Below are positions 18,155 to 27,875 of a stretch of 64,000 bases of DNA, in pieces. The notes under the pieces are model-generated. The model did not search any database. It worked only from the letters and a program-made list of their open reading frames with translations, and was not told the origin of the DNA. The DNA is from Terriglobia bacterium (GTDB lineage: Bacteria > Acidobacteriota > Terriglobia > Terriglobales > Acidobacteriaceae). Every line of letters starts with the position of its first letter. The stretch's first letter is position 1. The stretch spans positions 1 to 64,000 of the forward strand of contig JAVUPY010000051.1 of assembly GCA_032252755.1 (NCBI GenBank), read 5' to 3'. The position numbers and the translations under genes are program-made.

Positions 18155-19936
18155 GTGAAAACTGTGTCAATGGTTGCTTTGAATGGCGCGACGTATCGAA
18201 ACGGTCTGACTGAGTTCCGCGTCTGGGCTCCGGCGGCAGAACGTGTTGTGATTCGTCTGAAGCGTGCCTCTGCTTCCGAGTATCGCGATTTTCCCATGCG
18301 CCGGCTGGGGTCATCGGATTATGGGATTCCCGAACTGGGCGATGTTCGTGACGCCGACACCTTCGTCCTCGAGATCGACGCCCATCCCGGCGACCTGTAC
18401 CTCTACATTATTGATGGCGGCACGCCAGTGCCCGATCCGATCTCGCGCTTTCTTCCCGACGGCGTCCACGGACCGACGGAAATCATCGATCCCACGCAGT
18501 TCCACTGGACGGATCAGGCCTGGCACGGGCTCAACTACAACGAATACGTTCTCTACGAACTTCACATCGGCACCTTCACCGAGGAAGGCACGCTCGACTC
18601 CGCCATTGCAAAGCTGCCTTACCTGAAAGAACTCGGCGTGACCGCAATTGAACTGCTGCCGGTGAACGCCTTTCCCGGCAAGCACAATTGGGGATACGAC
18701 GGGGTCGGCCTCTATGCCGTCCAGGCGAGTTATGGTGGCCCGGCGGCTTTGCGCCGTTTTGTCGATGCCGCCCACCACCACGGCCTCGCCGTCGTCCTCG
18801 ATGTGGTCTACAACCACCTCGGCAACGAGGGGAACTACCTTCGCCAGTTCGGACCATATTTCACCGCGAAACACCAGACACCATGGGGCGAGGCCATCAA
18901 CTACGACGACGATGGATCCCACGCTGTCCGGCGCTTCGTGATTGGAAATGCGCTCTACTGGATCGACGAATATCACCTCGATGGCCTGCGCCTCGACGCC
19001 GTCCAGACTATTAAGGACGATTCGGGCAAACACATCGTCGCGGAAATCGCCGAGCGTGTTCACGAACTTGGCCGCGATCTCGGCCGCATTGTCTCCGTCA
19101 TGCCGGAGACGGATGAGAACTACGCCCGCTATATCACCCAGTACGGCTGCGATGGCGTCTGGAGCGACGATTTCCATCACGCCGTACATACGCTCCTTAC
19201 AGAGGAAAACAAAGGGTATTACCAGGACTTCGCTGGCCGCCCTGAACTGCTGTTGCGTGCACTGAACGAAGGGTTCGCGTTTCAAGGAGAGGTGTTCAGG
19301 TTCTGGAACGACGTTCGTGGAACCAGTGCCGCCGGGGTTCCGTTACCTGCGCACATCATCTGCATCCAGAACCATGATCAGGTCGGCAATCGCGCCAGGG
19401 GCGAGCGCCTCAGTGCTCTGACCTCTCGCGGAGCGCGCAAGTGGGCCGCCGCGCTTCTGCTGCTCGCCCCGCACACGCCGCTGCTCTTCATGGGGCAGGA
19501 GTTCGACGAGCAAGCGCCATTTCAGTTCTTCACAGATTACGAGGATCCCACGCTCCAGAAGGCGGTAAGCGAAGGCCGCCGCAAGGAGTTCGCCGACTTC
19601 GACTGGACCGAAGTGCCCGACCCCGAGGACGACGAGACCTTTGAGCGCTCTCGCCTGAATTGGGAGTGGACGGATCACCAGAAAGAAATGCTCAACTGGT
19701 ATCGGGAACTTCTGCAATTGCGCCGAACGCACGTGACGCACGGTCGTCGCACGTGCAAGGCGGAACTCATAGGCGAAAAATGCCTGCGTATGGAAGTTCC
19801 CGCCGAATCCCCGGATGTCATCGTCAGCGCCTGCTGGGGCGGAGGGAAGGAAGAACACGCGCGAACCGCCGGCTGGCACACCACCCTGTTCATGGAGGAG
19901 GATGGCTATACCGTAAGGGTGTATGTGAGAGGTTAG
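18155..19936 (+). CDS. treZ: Malto-oligosyltrehalose trehalohydrolase
   Basis: GH13 enzyme that releases trehalose from maltooligosyl-trehalose, the second step of the TreY/TreZ pathway. It has an N-terminal beta-sandwich (residues about 10-95, TEFRVWAPAAERVVIRL) and a catalytic barrel with GVTAIELLPVNAFPGKHNWGYDGV, VVLDVVYNHLGNEGNY, DGLRLDAVQTIKDDS (nucleophile Asp), MPETDEN, and QNHDQVGNRARG with the transition-state Asp. The TreZ-typical FMGQEFDEQAPFQFFTDYEDPTL follows. The 593-residue length is normal. The GTG at 18155 is used; an ATG at 18170 is an alternative, and neither has a clear ribosome-binding site. No treY, treX or glg gene is next to it. Confidence 0.9.
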   Translation: MKTVSMVALNGATYRNGLTEFRVWAPAAERVVIRLKRASASEYRDFPMRRLGSSDYGIPELGDVRDADTFVLEIDAHPGDLYLYIIDGGTPVPDPISRFLPDGVHGPTEIIDPTQFHWTDQAWHGLNYNEYVLYELHIGTFTEEGTLDSAIAKLPYLKELGVTAIELLPVNAFPGKHNWGYDGVGLYAVQASYGGPAALRRFVDAAHHHGLAVVLDVVYNHLGNEGNYLRQFGPYFTAKHQTPWGEAINYDDDGSHAVRRFVIGNALYWIDEYHLDGLRLDAVQTIKDDSGKHIVAEIAERVHELGRDLGRIVSVMPETDENYARYITQYGCDGVWSDDFHHAVHTLLTEENKGYYQDFAGRPELLLRALNEGFAFQGEVFRFWNDVRGTSAAGVPLPAHIICIQNHDQVGNRARGERLSALTSRGARKWAAALLLLAPHTPLLFMGQEFDEQAPFQFFTDYEDPTLQKAVSEGRRKEFADFDWTEVPDPEDDETFERSRLNWEWTDHQKEMLNWYRELLQLRRTHVTHGRRTCKAELIGEKCLRMEVPAESPDVIVSACWGGGKEEHARTAGWHTTLFMEEDGYTVRVYVRG

Positions 19937-19975
19937 AAGCAAATCTCCGTCCCCCACATCTACCGCTCCGTGCCT

Positions 19976-20003
19976 CACTCTGCCGCTTTCAGCAGACGTT
20001 GGG
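19976..20003. repeat. Degenerate copy of the CCCCACRTCTGC palindrome
   Basis: CACTCTGC, spacer CGCTTTCA, then GCAGACGTTGGG matches the palindromes at 34839, 36919 and 45495 in core, spacer length (8) and arm order, with several mismatches in the left arm. A further half-like CCCCCACATCTACCG lies at 19951-19965. It is located between treZ and the VOC gene. Confidence 0.5.
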
Positions 20004-20055
20004 TCTGTTAAGCCCTCACCCACACGCAACCCACCCTATCGCTTACTATAGATTC

Positions 20056-20421
20056 ATGTCAGTTCCGTTCGTGAAGTTAGACCACGTGCAACTTGCCATG
20101 CCCAAGGGGCACGAAGACGAAGCCCGCCAGTTCTACTGCGCCCTGCTGGGTATGGAAGAACTGCCTAAACCGCCCAGGCTCGCTGCGCGCGGAGGGCTAT
20201 GGCTCAAAAGCGGCGATGTTCACGTCCATCTCGGCATTGAAGAAAACTTTCGGCCCGCGAAAAAGGCGCACCCCGCACTTACTTGCACCAACTATCGACG
20301 GCTCATCGTCAAGCTTCGCGCAGCGGGTGTGCCAGTCCGCGAAGACCACGAGATTCCCGGCATAGATCGATGCCACATTGAGGACGTCTTCGGCAACCGC
20401 ATCGAGCTCATCGCTCTCTGA
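20056..20421 (+). CDS. VOC-superfamily protein (glyoxalase/bleomycin-resistance fold)
   Basis: A 121-residue single-domain vicinal-oxygen-chelate protein with two beta-alpha-beta-beta-beta modules. The first is VKLDHVQLAMPKGHEDEARQFYCALLGMEELPKP and the second is RRLIVKLRAAGVPVREDHEIPGIDRCHIEDVFGNRIELIAL. Likely metal ligands are His in DHVQLA, the HVHLG histidines and Glu in RIELIAL. Substrate cannot be read from the sequence. ATG 20056 was chosen over the upstream open frame, which overlaps treZ in another phase. An A/T-rich TACTATA lies 5 bases before the ATG, so a leaderless or very short leader is possible. Confidence 0.85.
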   Translation: MSVPFVKLDHVQLAMPKGHEDEARQFYCALLGMEELPKPPRLAARGGLWLKSGDVHVHLGIEENFRPAKKAHPALTCTNYRRLIVKLRAAGVPVREDHEIPGIDRCHIEDVFGNRIELIAL

Positions 20422-20558
20422 AGCGGTTTGCGCCCTAACCCCTTGTCGCGTCCCGACAGGGTGGGGGCTTTTCGGATGCTACAATCAACCTTACAGCCCT
20501 ACATGCCGCGCGCAGCCGTTTCCTGCGCTGCGCATGCGCGGTGCTCCCTGTACTTACG

Positions 20559-22373
<1,815 letters not shown>

Positions 22374-22863
22374 CATTAACCAGAATGTAACGTTGGGGCG
22401 CTGCGCAGACCCGGCCACGAAACTCCTCGTGTTTCTTTCTTACACGGTAAGTTGCTGAAAATTGACACACTTCTCAGCGTCACCTGTTTGTGGGATGGAT
22501 CACATCCTAAGGTGACATGTGTGCAAAACTGCTTAGACCGTATTTTCCGGCCAATCAACCCGCAAACTGTCAAGCCAGAATTTCTCGGGTGAGTAACGCC
22601 TCATTTATCAACCACATGCGAACCGCGAAATCGCCCTCGTTGAGGTGCAATTGCGATGATTTTCCCGGACAAGGGTACAGCCACGCTTTTCTTCCACATA
22701 CTTTTCCACAGGCCGGATTGCCGTGACCTGATCGCTCCGATGACTTCAGTAACGCAAGACCGCGCAAATCCAACACGAATCTGACAATCGGCAAACCGGA
22801 GTAGCTGTGCAGCATTCATGGGGCAGTCAAGAACATTCATGAAGATGGATTCGCGGCACCCAC
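22374..22863. other. Non-coding interval with nested inverted repeat
   Basis: No convincing gene on either strand; the short open frames show no family resemblance. A nested inverted repeat is present. The outer arms are GTCACCT (22479-22485) and AGGTGAC (22510-22516). They enclose GGATG (22493-22497) and CATCC (22503-22507) around GATCA. A single DnaA-box-like TTTTCCACA lies near 22703. The interval separates lepA (plus) from a TonB-like gene (minus). Confidence 0.5.
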
Positions 22864-22909
22864 AAAAAAAGTGCCTCGCCGTAAATCGCGGATCTGATCG
22901 ACGAGGCAC
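22864..22909 (-). terminator. Terminator of the TonB-like gene
   Basis: On the minus strand GTGCCTCG (22902-22909) pairs with CGAGGCAC (22871-22878), followed by seven U (22864-22870). It sits 16 bp after the stop of the TonB-like gene. Confidence 0.85.
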
Positions 22910-22925
22910 AGAGCCAGGGCAAGGT

Positions 22926-23660
22926 TCAGTTTTGCTGCAAGGTGAAATTTACCGTGATCTGCGTTTCAACCTCCACTGGTTGACCATTCAGGATGTACGG
23001 GCGGTATCGCCACTGCCGAACCGCATCGATGGCTGCCGGAATCAGCAGCGGGTGACCAGCCAAGACTCGAAGCCGCGTAATCCTTCCATTGCTGTCAATG
23101 ACTGCCGCCAGAAGAACTTTGCCTTGCGTGCGTGTCGCCTTGGCCATTGCCGGATAAACCGGTTGCACTTGCCTGATCAGCATTCCCAGCGCCAAGTGCG
23201 AAACCGGATAGGGTTTCGCATGAGTGAGGGTCGGCGGAGCAGGGTTGACAACGGGCCTCGCCCCGTCAAGCAGCCAATTTGGAAATCCATCGCCACGCTG
23301 TACCAGGCCGCCGCCGGGGACGTATGGTAGGTTCGGGTCGAACGGTTGAGTGGACGGACCAGCGTTCGCATGTGGGTGCAAATTGTGGCCGGCCCCGACG
23401 TAGATTGCGGTCGTTTCGTGATAGGGCACCGGTGCCGCATTCGGATGCCTCTCGTTAACCGCCGTGGGTCCTGTGTCGACGTTCGTCATTCCAAGAGGCG
23501 TAACGAGGTGTTCTGCGAATCTTGGCGCGACGGCTTGCGTGTATCCAATTGGTGCGAGGACCAGCAATGCCAGTCCGGCGGCTTGCAGCGTGAAGGATGC
23601 GATAGTGGTCCAGTTTCTCGCAGTGCTGCGCGGATTTTCCAGTGCCAGGCTCTCAAACAT
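22926..23660 (-). CDS. Energy transducer TonB-like protein
   Basis: A 244-residue protein with a single membrane anchor (about residues 18-40, IASFTLQAAGLALLVLAPIGY). A Pro/Gly-rich periplasmic spacer with PYVPGGGLVQRGDG follows. The C-terminal TonB domain (about 155-240) reads VQPVYPAMAKATRTQGKVLLAAVIDSNGRITRLRVLAGHPLLIPAAIDAVRQWRYRPY, the canonical YP-to-WRYRP block. It would couple inner-membrane energy to outer-membrane receptors, such as the Oar-like receptor at 59 kb, or serve another envelope task. The start at 23660 has a GGAGAGGGAG ribosome-binding site; the longer frame adds 15 residues without support. No exbB/exbD genes are nearby. Confidence 0.9.
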   Translation of the reverse strand: MFESLALENPRSTARNWTTIASFTLQAAGLALLVLAPIGYTQAVAPRFAEHLVTPLGMTNVDTGPTAVNERHPNAAPVPYHETTAIYVGAGHNLHPHANAGPSTQPFDPNLPYVPGGGLVQRGDGFPNWLLDGARPVVNPAPPTLTHAKPYPVSHLALGMLIRQVQPVYPAMAKATRTQGKVLLAAVIDSNGRITRLRVLAGHPLLIPAAIDAVRQWRYRPYILNGQPVEVETQITVNFTLQQN

Positions 23661-23861
23661 ACTCCCTCTCCAAATTGACCCGGCTTCAGGCGCGGACCCC
23701 GGCATTTGCGGGATGTTTAGAGGTTCCGGCGACCGCGCCCACCTCTACCCCAACAGACACCGGAGCGAGAAATCAGTTCGAGAGCTTGGAAAAAATAAAA
23801 ATCAGAAAATCCGGGAACTTTAGAACGACCGTCGGACGACAATGATGAGAAGGGTGGAAAC

Positions 23862-23888
23862 AAAAAGGGCGCGACAGTCGTCGCGCCC
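23862..23888 (-). terminator. Terminator after ompH
   Basis: On the minus strand GGGCGCGAC pairs with GTCGCGCCC around a 4-base loop (23867-23888), followed by five U (23862-23866). It ends the bamA-ompH transcript. Confidence 0.9.
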
Positions 23889-23908
23889 TCAGCGTCAACT
23901 TAATTCAA

Positions 23909-24586
23909 CTACTGTTTCGGTTTCGAACTCGGTCTGGAAGAAGCCATTCCGCCGGGTGCCTTCGCGGCCGCGCCAGGCTTTGTCGCAGCCGGCGCCGTGG
24001 TTCCTGCCGGCTTAGGCGGCGCGGGTACGCCGGAGGCGGCGTTGTACTCCTGCACCAGTGCCGGGGTGATATTCACGGCTTCGGTCGCCCACAGGACGTT
24101 GCTTTGCTGGTCTCCGGCTTCCAGAACGACGGCGAAGGCATTCTCCTTCGCGTACTTATCTAGAACCTGCAGCATCTTCTTTCCGATGCGGTTGATGATT
24201 TCCTGCTGCTGCTGGTTGAAATCACCCTGCGCATCTTCGAGGTCGCGCTGGTACTGCTTCTGCTTGCTGTCGATCTGCTTCAGCAGGTTGTCGCGCGCAT
24301 CCTGGTTCAGTTTGTCGCCCTGGGCTGTGTACTGCTTCTTGAGGTTGTCAACTTCCTTGCCAAGGTTGTCGAGCGCGACTTTCTTCGGCTCGAACTGCTT
24401 CTGCAGAGCCATCAGATCGCGCTGGCCCTCGTTGCAGCCGAAAATCGCGCCCTGGATGTTCACTACGGCGATCTTGGTGCCGCCGGTTGCCGTGGGGACA
24501 GCCTGCGCCATGCTGGGCGCGGCAAGAACCGGCACAAACATGGCGAGCGCCAACGCCGGGAGGAAACGAGCAAAGTTGCGTTTCAT
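23909..24586 (-). CDS. OmpH/Skp-family periplasmic chaperone
   Basis: A 225-residue periplasmic chaperone for unfolded outer-membrane proteins. The signal peptide is MKRNFARFLPALALAMFVPVLAAPSMAQA. It is followed by KIAVVNIQGAIFGCNEGQRDLMALQKQF (the family opening strand) and long coiled-coil tentacles (about residues 70-150, KKVALDNLGKEVDNLKKQYTAQGDKL, then QIDSKQKQYQRDLEDAQGDFNQQQQEII). The closing AVVLEAG strand comes next. The C-terminal tail of about 45 residues is Ala/Pro-rich, longer than in classical Skp. It lies about 300 bp downstream of bamA on the same strand, the conserved bamA-skp order, and ends at a strong terminator. Confidence 0.9.
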   Translation of the reverse strand: MKRNFARFLPALALAMFVPVLAAPSMAQAVPTATGGTKIAVVNIQGAIFGCNEGQRDLMALQKQFEPKKVALDNLGKEVDNLKKQYTAQGDKLNQDARDNLLKQIDSKQKQYQRDLEDAQGDFNQQQQEIINRIGKKMLQVLDKYAKENAFAVVLEAGDQQSNVLWATEAVNITPALVQEYNAASGVPAPPKPAGTTAPAATKPGAAAKAPGGMASSRPSSKPKQ

Positions 24587-24881
24587 TGTGTTGCTTGACT
24601 CCTTGAAACTGTTCGGGAAATCCGAGAAACCTTTCGTTGCAGGGCGGCGGAGGGAACCACCTTTTGGGCCGGCCCAAGCCAAAAAATTTCAGGGTTCAAC
24701 CGCTTGATTATAGGATTTTGCGCCCGCCAAGGTCAAACCTATGTTGCGCATCTTACATGCCACTTTCGGGCTGCTCTGACTCGAGAACCCACGTTTAACC
24801 TGCCTTATCGACCGCAGTCTGCCACCGGCCCCGGGGAAGCAATTTTGCCCGCAACTCGGGACCGGGAACCGGCAGCTGCTC

Positions 24882-27653
24882 CTAGAACGTAGTTGCGACC
24901 GTGAAGCGGAAGGTTTTCCGCGGCTCACGAAGTCTGTACCTCGAGCCGTAGAGCGCCTCCGCCTGCTGGAACGTGTAATCGCCCGCCGCGCCCGGTGGGA
25001 ACAGGTCGCGCGTCAGGTAATTCTTCGGGGTCGCAATGGTATCAAGCCGCAGGGGGTTGTACGCGTAGTAGATCCGGAACGGCGCGTTTACGATCGGCAG
25101 GATCACCTGCAACTCGAGTCCGGTGGACATGCGCGTCTGGTAATTCGTCGATGAAATCGGCTTGACGTCCTTATTGAAAGAGAAGGTCTTCGAGCCGATG
25201 CACCCGAACGTGATCGGATCGATTCCCGGACAACCGAATGGCGTTGTGTTCAGCAGATCCAGTTCTTGCTGTGCCAGCCGCAGTTCCGATTGCCGAAGCG
25301 CCATATCCCATCCGGTATCGAGGAATGGTGCGAAGGTCACAGGGCCTGCGATTGGGATACGGTATTCGAGGTTTGTAACGATGCTGGTGTCGCCACCGGG
25401 ATAAACCAGAGTCTGGACCGGAATTGGGATCGTTACGCTACCGCGCCGCGGATTGTTCGGATCCACAGGAACCGGAGTGCCATCCGGGTTTGTCAGTCCG
25501 ATATTTAAGTTCGTCGTCAGGAAAGCGATCGGCGAAATAGCGCGAATATCGAATCCGCGAATATCGGTATCGCCGCCGAGGTAAAAGCGATTGAAAGGCG
25601 GTGCAACAACCCCACTGTAGCCACTCACGAACGAGCCCTGGACCCGATAGCCGATCGAGTTGCGTCCTTTGTTGACCGGGTACCACTTCTTCCACTCGAT
25701 GATCGGCCGAATCATGCGCACGTTGCCGCCGAGGCCGGAAATGTCCGCCGCGATGTACAGGCTATGCCCGTTGTGCGGATGCACCGGGTTATCGATCGTA
25801 TTTTCCGAGAAACTAGGTACCAACTTGCTGGTGACCATACCTTCCAGCGCATTCGGTCCGGAGATTCCTCGGAACGCCAGCGACTCGAACAACTGCTGTG
25901 ATGCTTGCGTGTAGGTCGTGATCGACGTGTTGTCCAACGAATACGTCAATCCGACGCGCTTGAATGACCGGTGCAGTGGATAACTGAGGCCCAGTGTGAA
26001 TCCGGTGCTGCTCTGCGCGTAGTTCTGCAACGATTGCAGGAAGTTCTGCGGCAGGTTGAGGTTCTGGCCGGTTGCGATGTTCGCCTGCTGCGCCTGGTCG
26101 AACGTGAACTTACTGCTGAAAACCGTGAACCCGAGTTGCAGCGGCCGGTCGAACAGGTAGGGCTCGGTAAACCCGAACACAATGTTGCGTTCGCGGCTGC
26201 CGACGTTCGCCTCCACGGTCAGCGTCTCGCCTTTACCGAGGAAATTGTTCGTCTGGTAGTTCAGTCCGATGAAGGAGCCGGCCAGGCCGCTCACGCCACC
26301 CGTGAGGCCGATCGAGTTCTTGCCCTTCTCGTGGACTTTCAGCGTGATATCGACCGTGTTGTTCTGGTTGTTCTGCTTGACTTCCGAATCCTGGTCCGGC
26401 TTCAGCGTGTCGAAATACTGCAACTGGTTCAGTCGCAGCAGGCTTAGTTCCCAGAGGCGGCTGTTGTAAAGCTGCCCTTCTTCGAGCGCCAGTTCGCGCC
26501 GGATAACCTTGTCTCGCGTGGTTGTGTTGCCTTCGAACTCGATGCGCCGGACGTAATAGGGCTTACCTTCATCGATGTCGATCTTGATCGTGATCAGCTT
26601 GTGCTCTTCATCGACTTCCGTATCCGGCACGGAGGTGAAGTTGATGTACCCGAACTCGCCGTACAGTTTGCGCAAGTCTTCCAGGCCCTTGCCGATCGCC
26701 GTGCGGTTGAATACGTCCCCATCCTTGATCTTGAATACTCGTCGCAGGGCCGCGCTGTTCGGCAAGGCTTTATTGCCCGTGAAGGTGATCGCTTTAATCC
26801 GATATTGATCGCCTTCGTCGACCGGGATGTTAATGTCGACCACCTTGCCGTGGTAGGTCTTGAACGGGAAGTACCAGTGAATGCCGCCGACGTCGCGCAA
26901 CTTCGTCTTTGGATCCTCAACCACTGCCTTGAAGTACCCCTTGTCCTGGTACGCAAACCGCACACGCTCGACGTCTTCGTTCAGCTTGGTCGCGTCGTAG
27001 GTCTTGGCAAAGAGATTCTCAAGCACGATCGAATGCGGTATGCCGATTGGCCGAAGGTTGCGCATCGCGCTGCGCAGGTAGCGGTATCCAACCTTCTTGT
27101 TGCCTTCGAACGTGATCTTGCCGACCTTAACCTTCGGGCCTTCGTTGATATTGAAGGTGACCTTGACCGCCGCTGGGGGAATCGGGGTCACTTCGGTCTT
27201 GATCGTGGCGAACTGGCGTCCGCGTGAGGCCAGCAGCTGCTTCAGTACGACCTCGGCCTTTTTCACGCGCGTCGGATCGTACTGGCTCTCTTTGCTAAGT
27301 CCGACCTTGGCCTCTTTGAACTTATCCAGCACGTCCGACTGGGAAGCCGACTTCAACCCAACGTACTCGATGTCGCGGATCGTCGGTTTCTCTTTGACGT
27401 AGATGTGGAGAATCCACCCCTTCGGTGTCTGCTCGCGCTCGAAGCGAAGATCGTCGAAGAACCCGGTATTCCACAGCGAGTTGAAGTCCCGCTCGATTCC
27501 GTTTTGATCGTAAATATCGCCCGCTCGGGTGAAGATGCGTGCCCGGATCGTGTCGGCGGGGATGCGGCGGTTACCGTGAATTTGGATGTCCGTGATGATG
27601 TCGTTTTGAGCTACGGCTGTGCCACACAAGAACAGGAACACAAAGCCCAGCAT
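24882..27653 (-). CDS. bamA: Outer-membrane protein assembly factor BamA
   Basis: Omp85-family insertase that folds beta-barrels into the outer membrane. The 923-residue form has a signal peptide (MLGFVFLFLCGTAVAQ). Successive POTRA domains follow (about residues 17-400; for example IITDIQIHGNRRIPADTIRARIFTRAGD and VRRIEFEGNTTTRDKVIRREL). The 16-stranded barrel includes the lid-loop motif GGDTDIRGFDIR and ends in RFTVATTF with the C-terminal aromatic. The frame continues to a TTG at 27770, but that codon lies inside a TATAAT promoter hexamer. The ATG at 27653 with a signal peptide is therefore the likely start. A skp/ompH gene follows. Confidence 0.95.
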   Translation of the reverse strand: MLGFVFLFLCGTAVAQNDIITDIQIHGNRRIPADTIRARIFTRAGDIYDQNGIERDFNSLWNTGFFDDLRFEREQTPKGWILHIYVKEKPTIRDIEYVGLKSASQSDVLDKFKEAKVGLSKESQYDPTRVKKAEVVLKQLLASRGRQFATIKTEVTPIPPAAVKVTFNINEGPKVKVGKITFEGNKKVGYRYLRSAMRNLRPIGIPHSIVLENLFAKTYDATKLNEDVERVRFAYQDKGYFKAVVEDPKTKLRDVGGIHWYFPFKTYHGKVVDINIPVDEGDQYRIKAITFTGNKALPNSAALRRVFKIKDGDVFNRTAIGKGLEDLRKLYGEFGYINFTSVPDTEVDEEHKLITIKIDIDEGKPYYVRRIEFEGNTTTRDKVIRRELALEEGQLYNSRLWELSLLRLNQLQYFDTLKPDQDSEVKQNNQNNTVDITLKVHEKGKNSIGLTGGVSGLAGSFIGLNYQTNNFLGKGETLTVEANVGSRERNIVFGFTEPYLFDRPLQLGFTVFSSKFTFDQAQQANIATGQNLNLPQNFLQSLQNYAQSSTGFTLGLSYPLHRSFKRVGLTYSLDNTSITTYTQASQQLFESLAFRGISGPNALEGMVTSKLVPSFSENTIDNPVHPHNGHSLYIAADISGLGGNVRMIRPIIEWKKWYPVNKGRNSIGYRVQGSFVSGYSGVVAPPFNRFYLGGDTDIRGFDIRAISPIAFLTTNLNIGLTNPDGTPVPVDPNNPRRGSVTIPIPVQTLVYPGGDTSIVTNLEYRIPIAGPVTFAPFLDTGWDMALRQSELRLAQQELDLLNTTPFGCPGIDPITFGCIGSKTFSFNKDVKPISSTNYQTRMSTGLELQVILPIVNAPFRIYYAYNPLRLDTIATPKNYLTRDLFPPGAAGDYTFQQAEALYGSRYRLREPRKTFRFTVATTF

Positions 27654-27769
27654 CAGGGAAACAGCTCGAGTGACCGCACGAGTGCGGCCGGTCGCTCGAT
27701 GTGGGGTGTAATGAATACCGAGAATAATAAGACCCTCAATAGCTAGAGCTTTGGAGCGCGGAAATCGCA

Positions 27770-27799
27770 ATTATACGGGAGCACAGGCATTAAAACCAA
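27770..27799 (-). promoter_or_regulatory. Putative sigma70-type promoter of bamA
   Basis: On the minus strand TTGGTT (27794-27799) is separated by 18 bases from a perfect TATAAT (27770-27775). Transcription would begin near 27763 and leave a leader of about 110 bases before the bamA ATG. Confidence 0.6.
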
Positions 27800-27875
27800 T
27801 CGGAGCAGCCGCTGGACTGTAAAGAACCTGTAAAGACAATGACTGCAGCTTGCGGATTGCCTGGGTGGCCCCTCT

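Noticed and set aside
22686-22712. DnaA-box-like TTTTCCACA, possible replication origin
   Set aside because: Only one good match, no cluster of boxes, no A/T-rich unwinding region and no dnaA/dnaN/gyrB neighbours.
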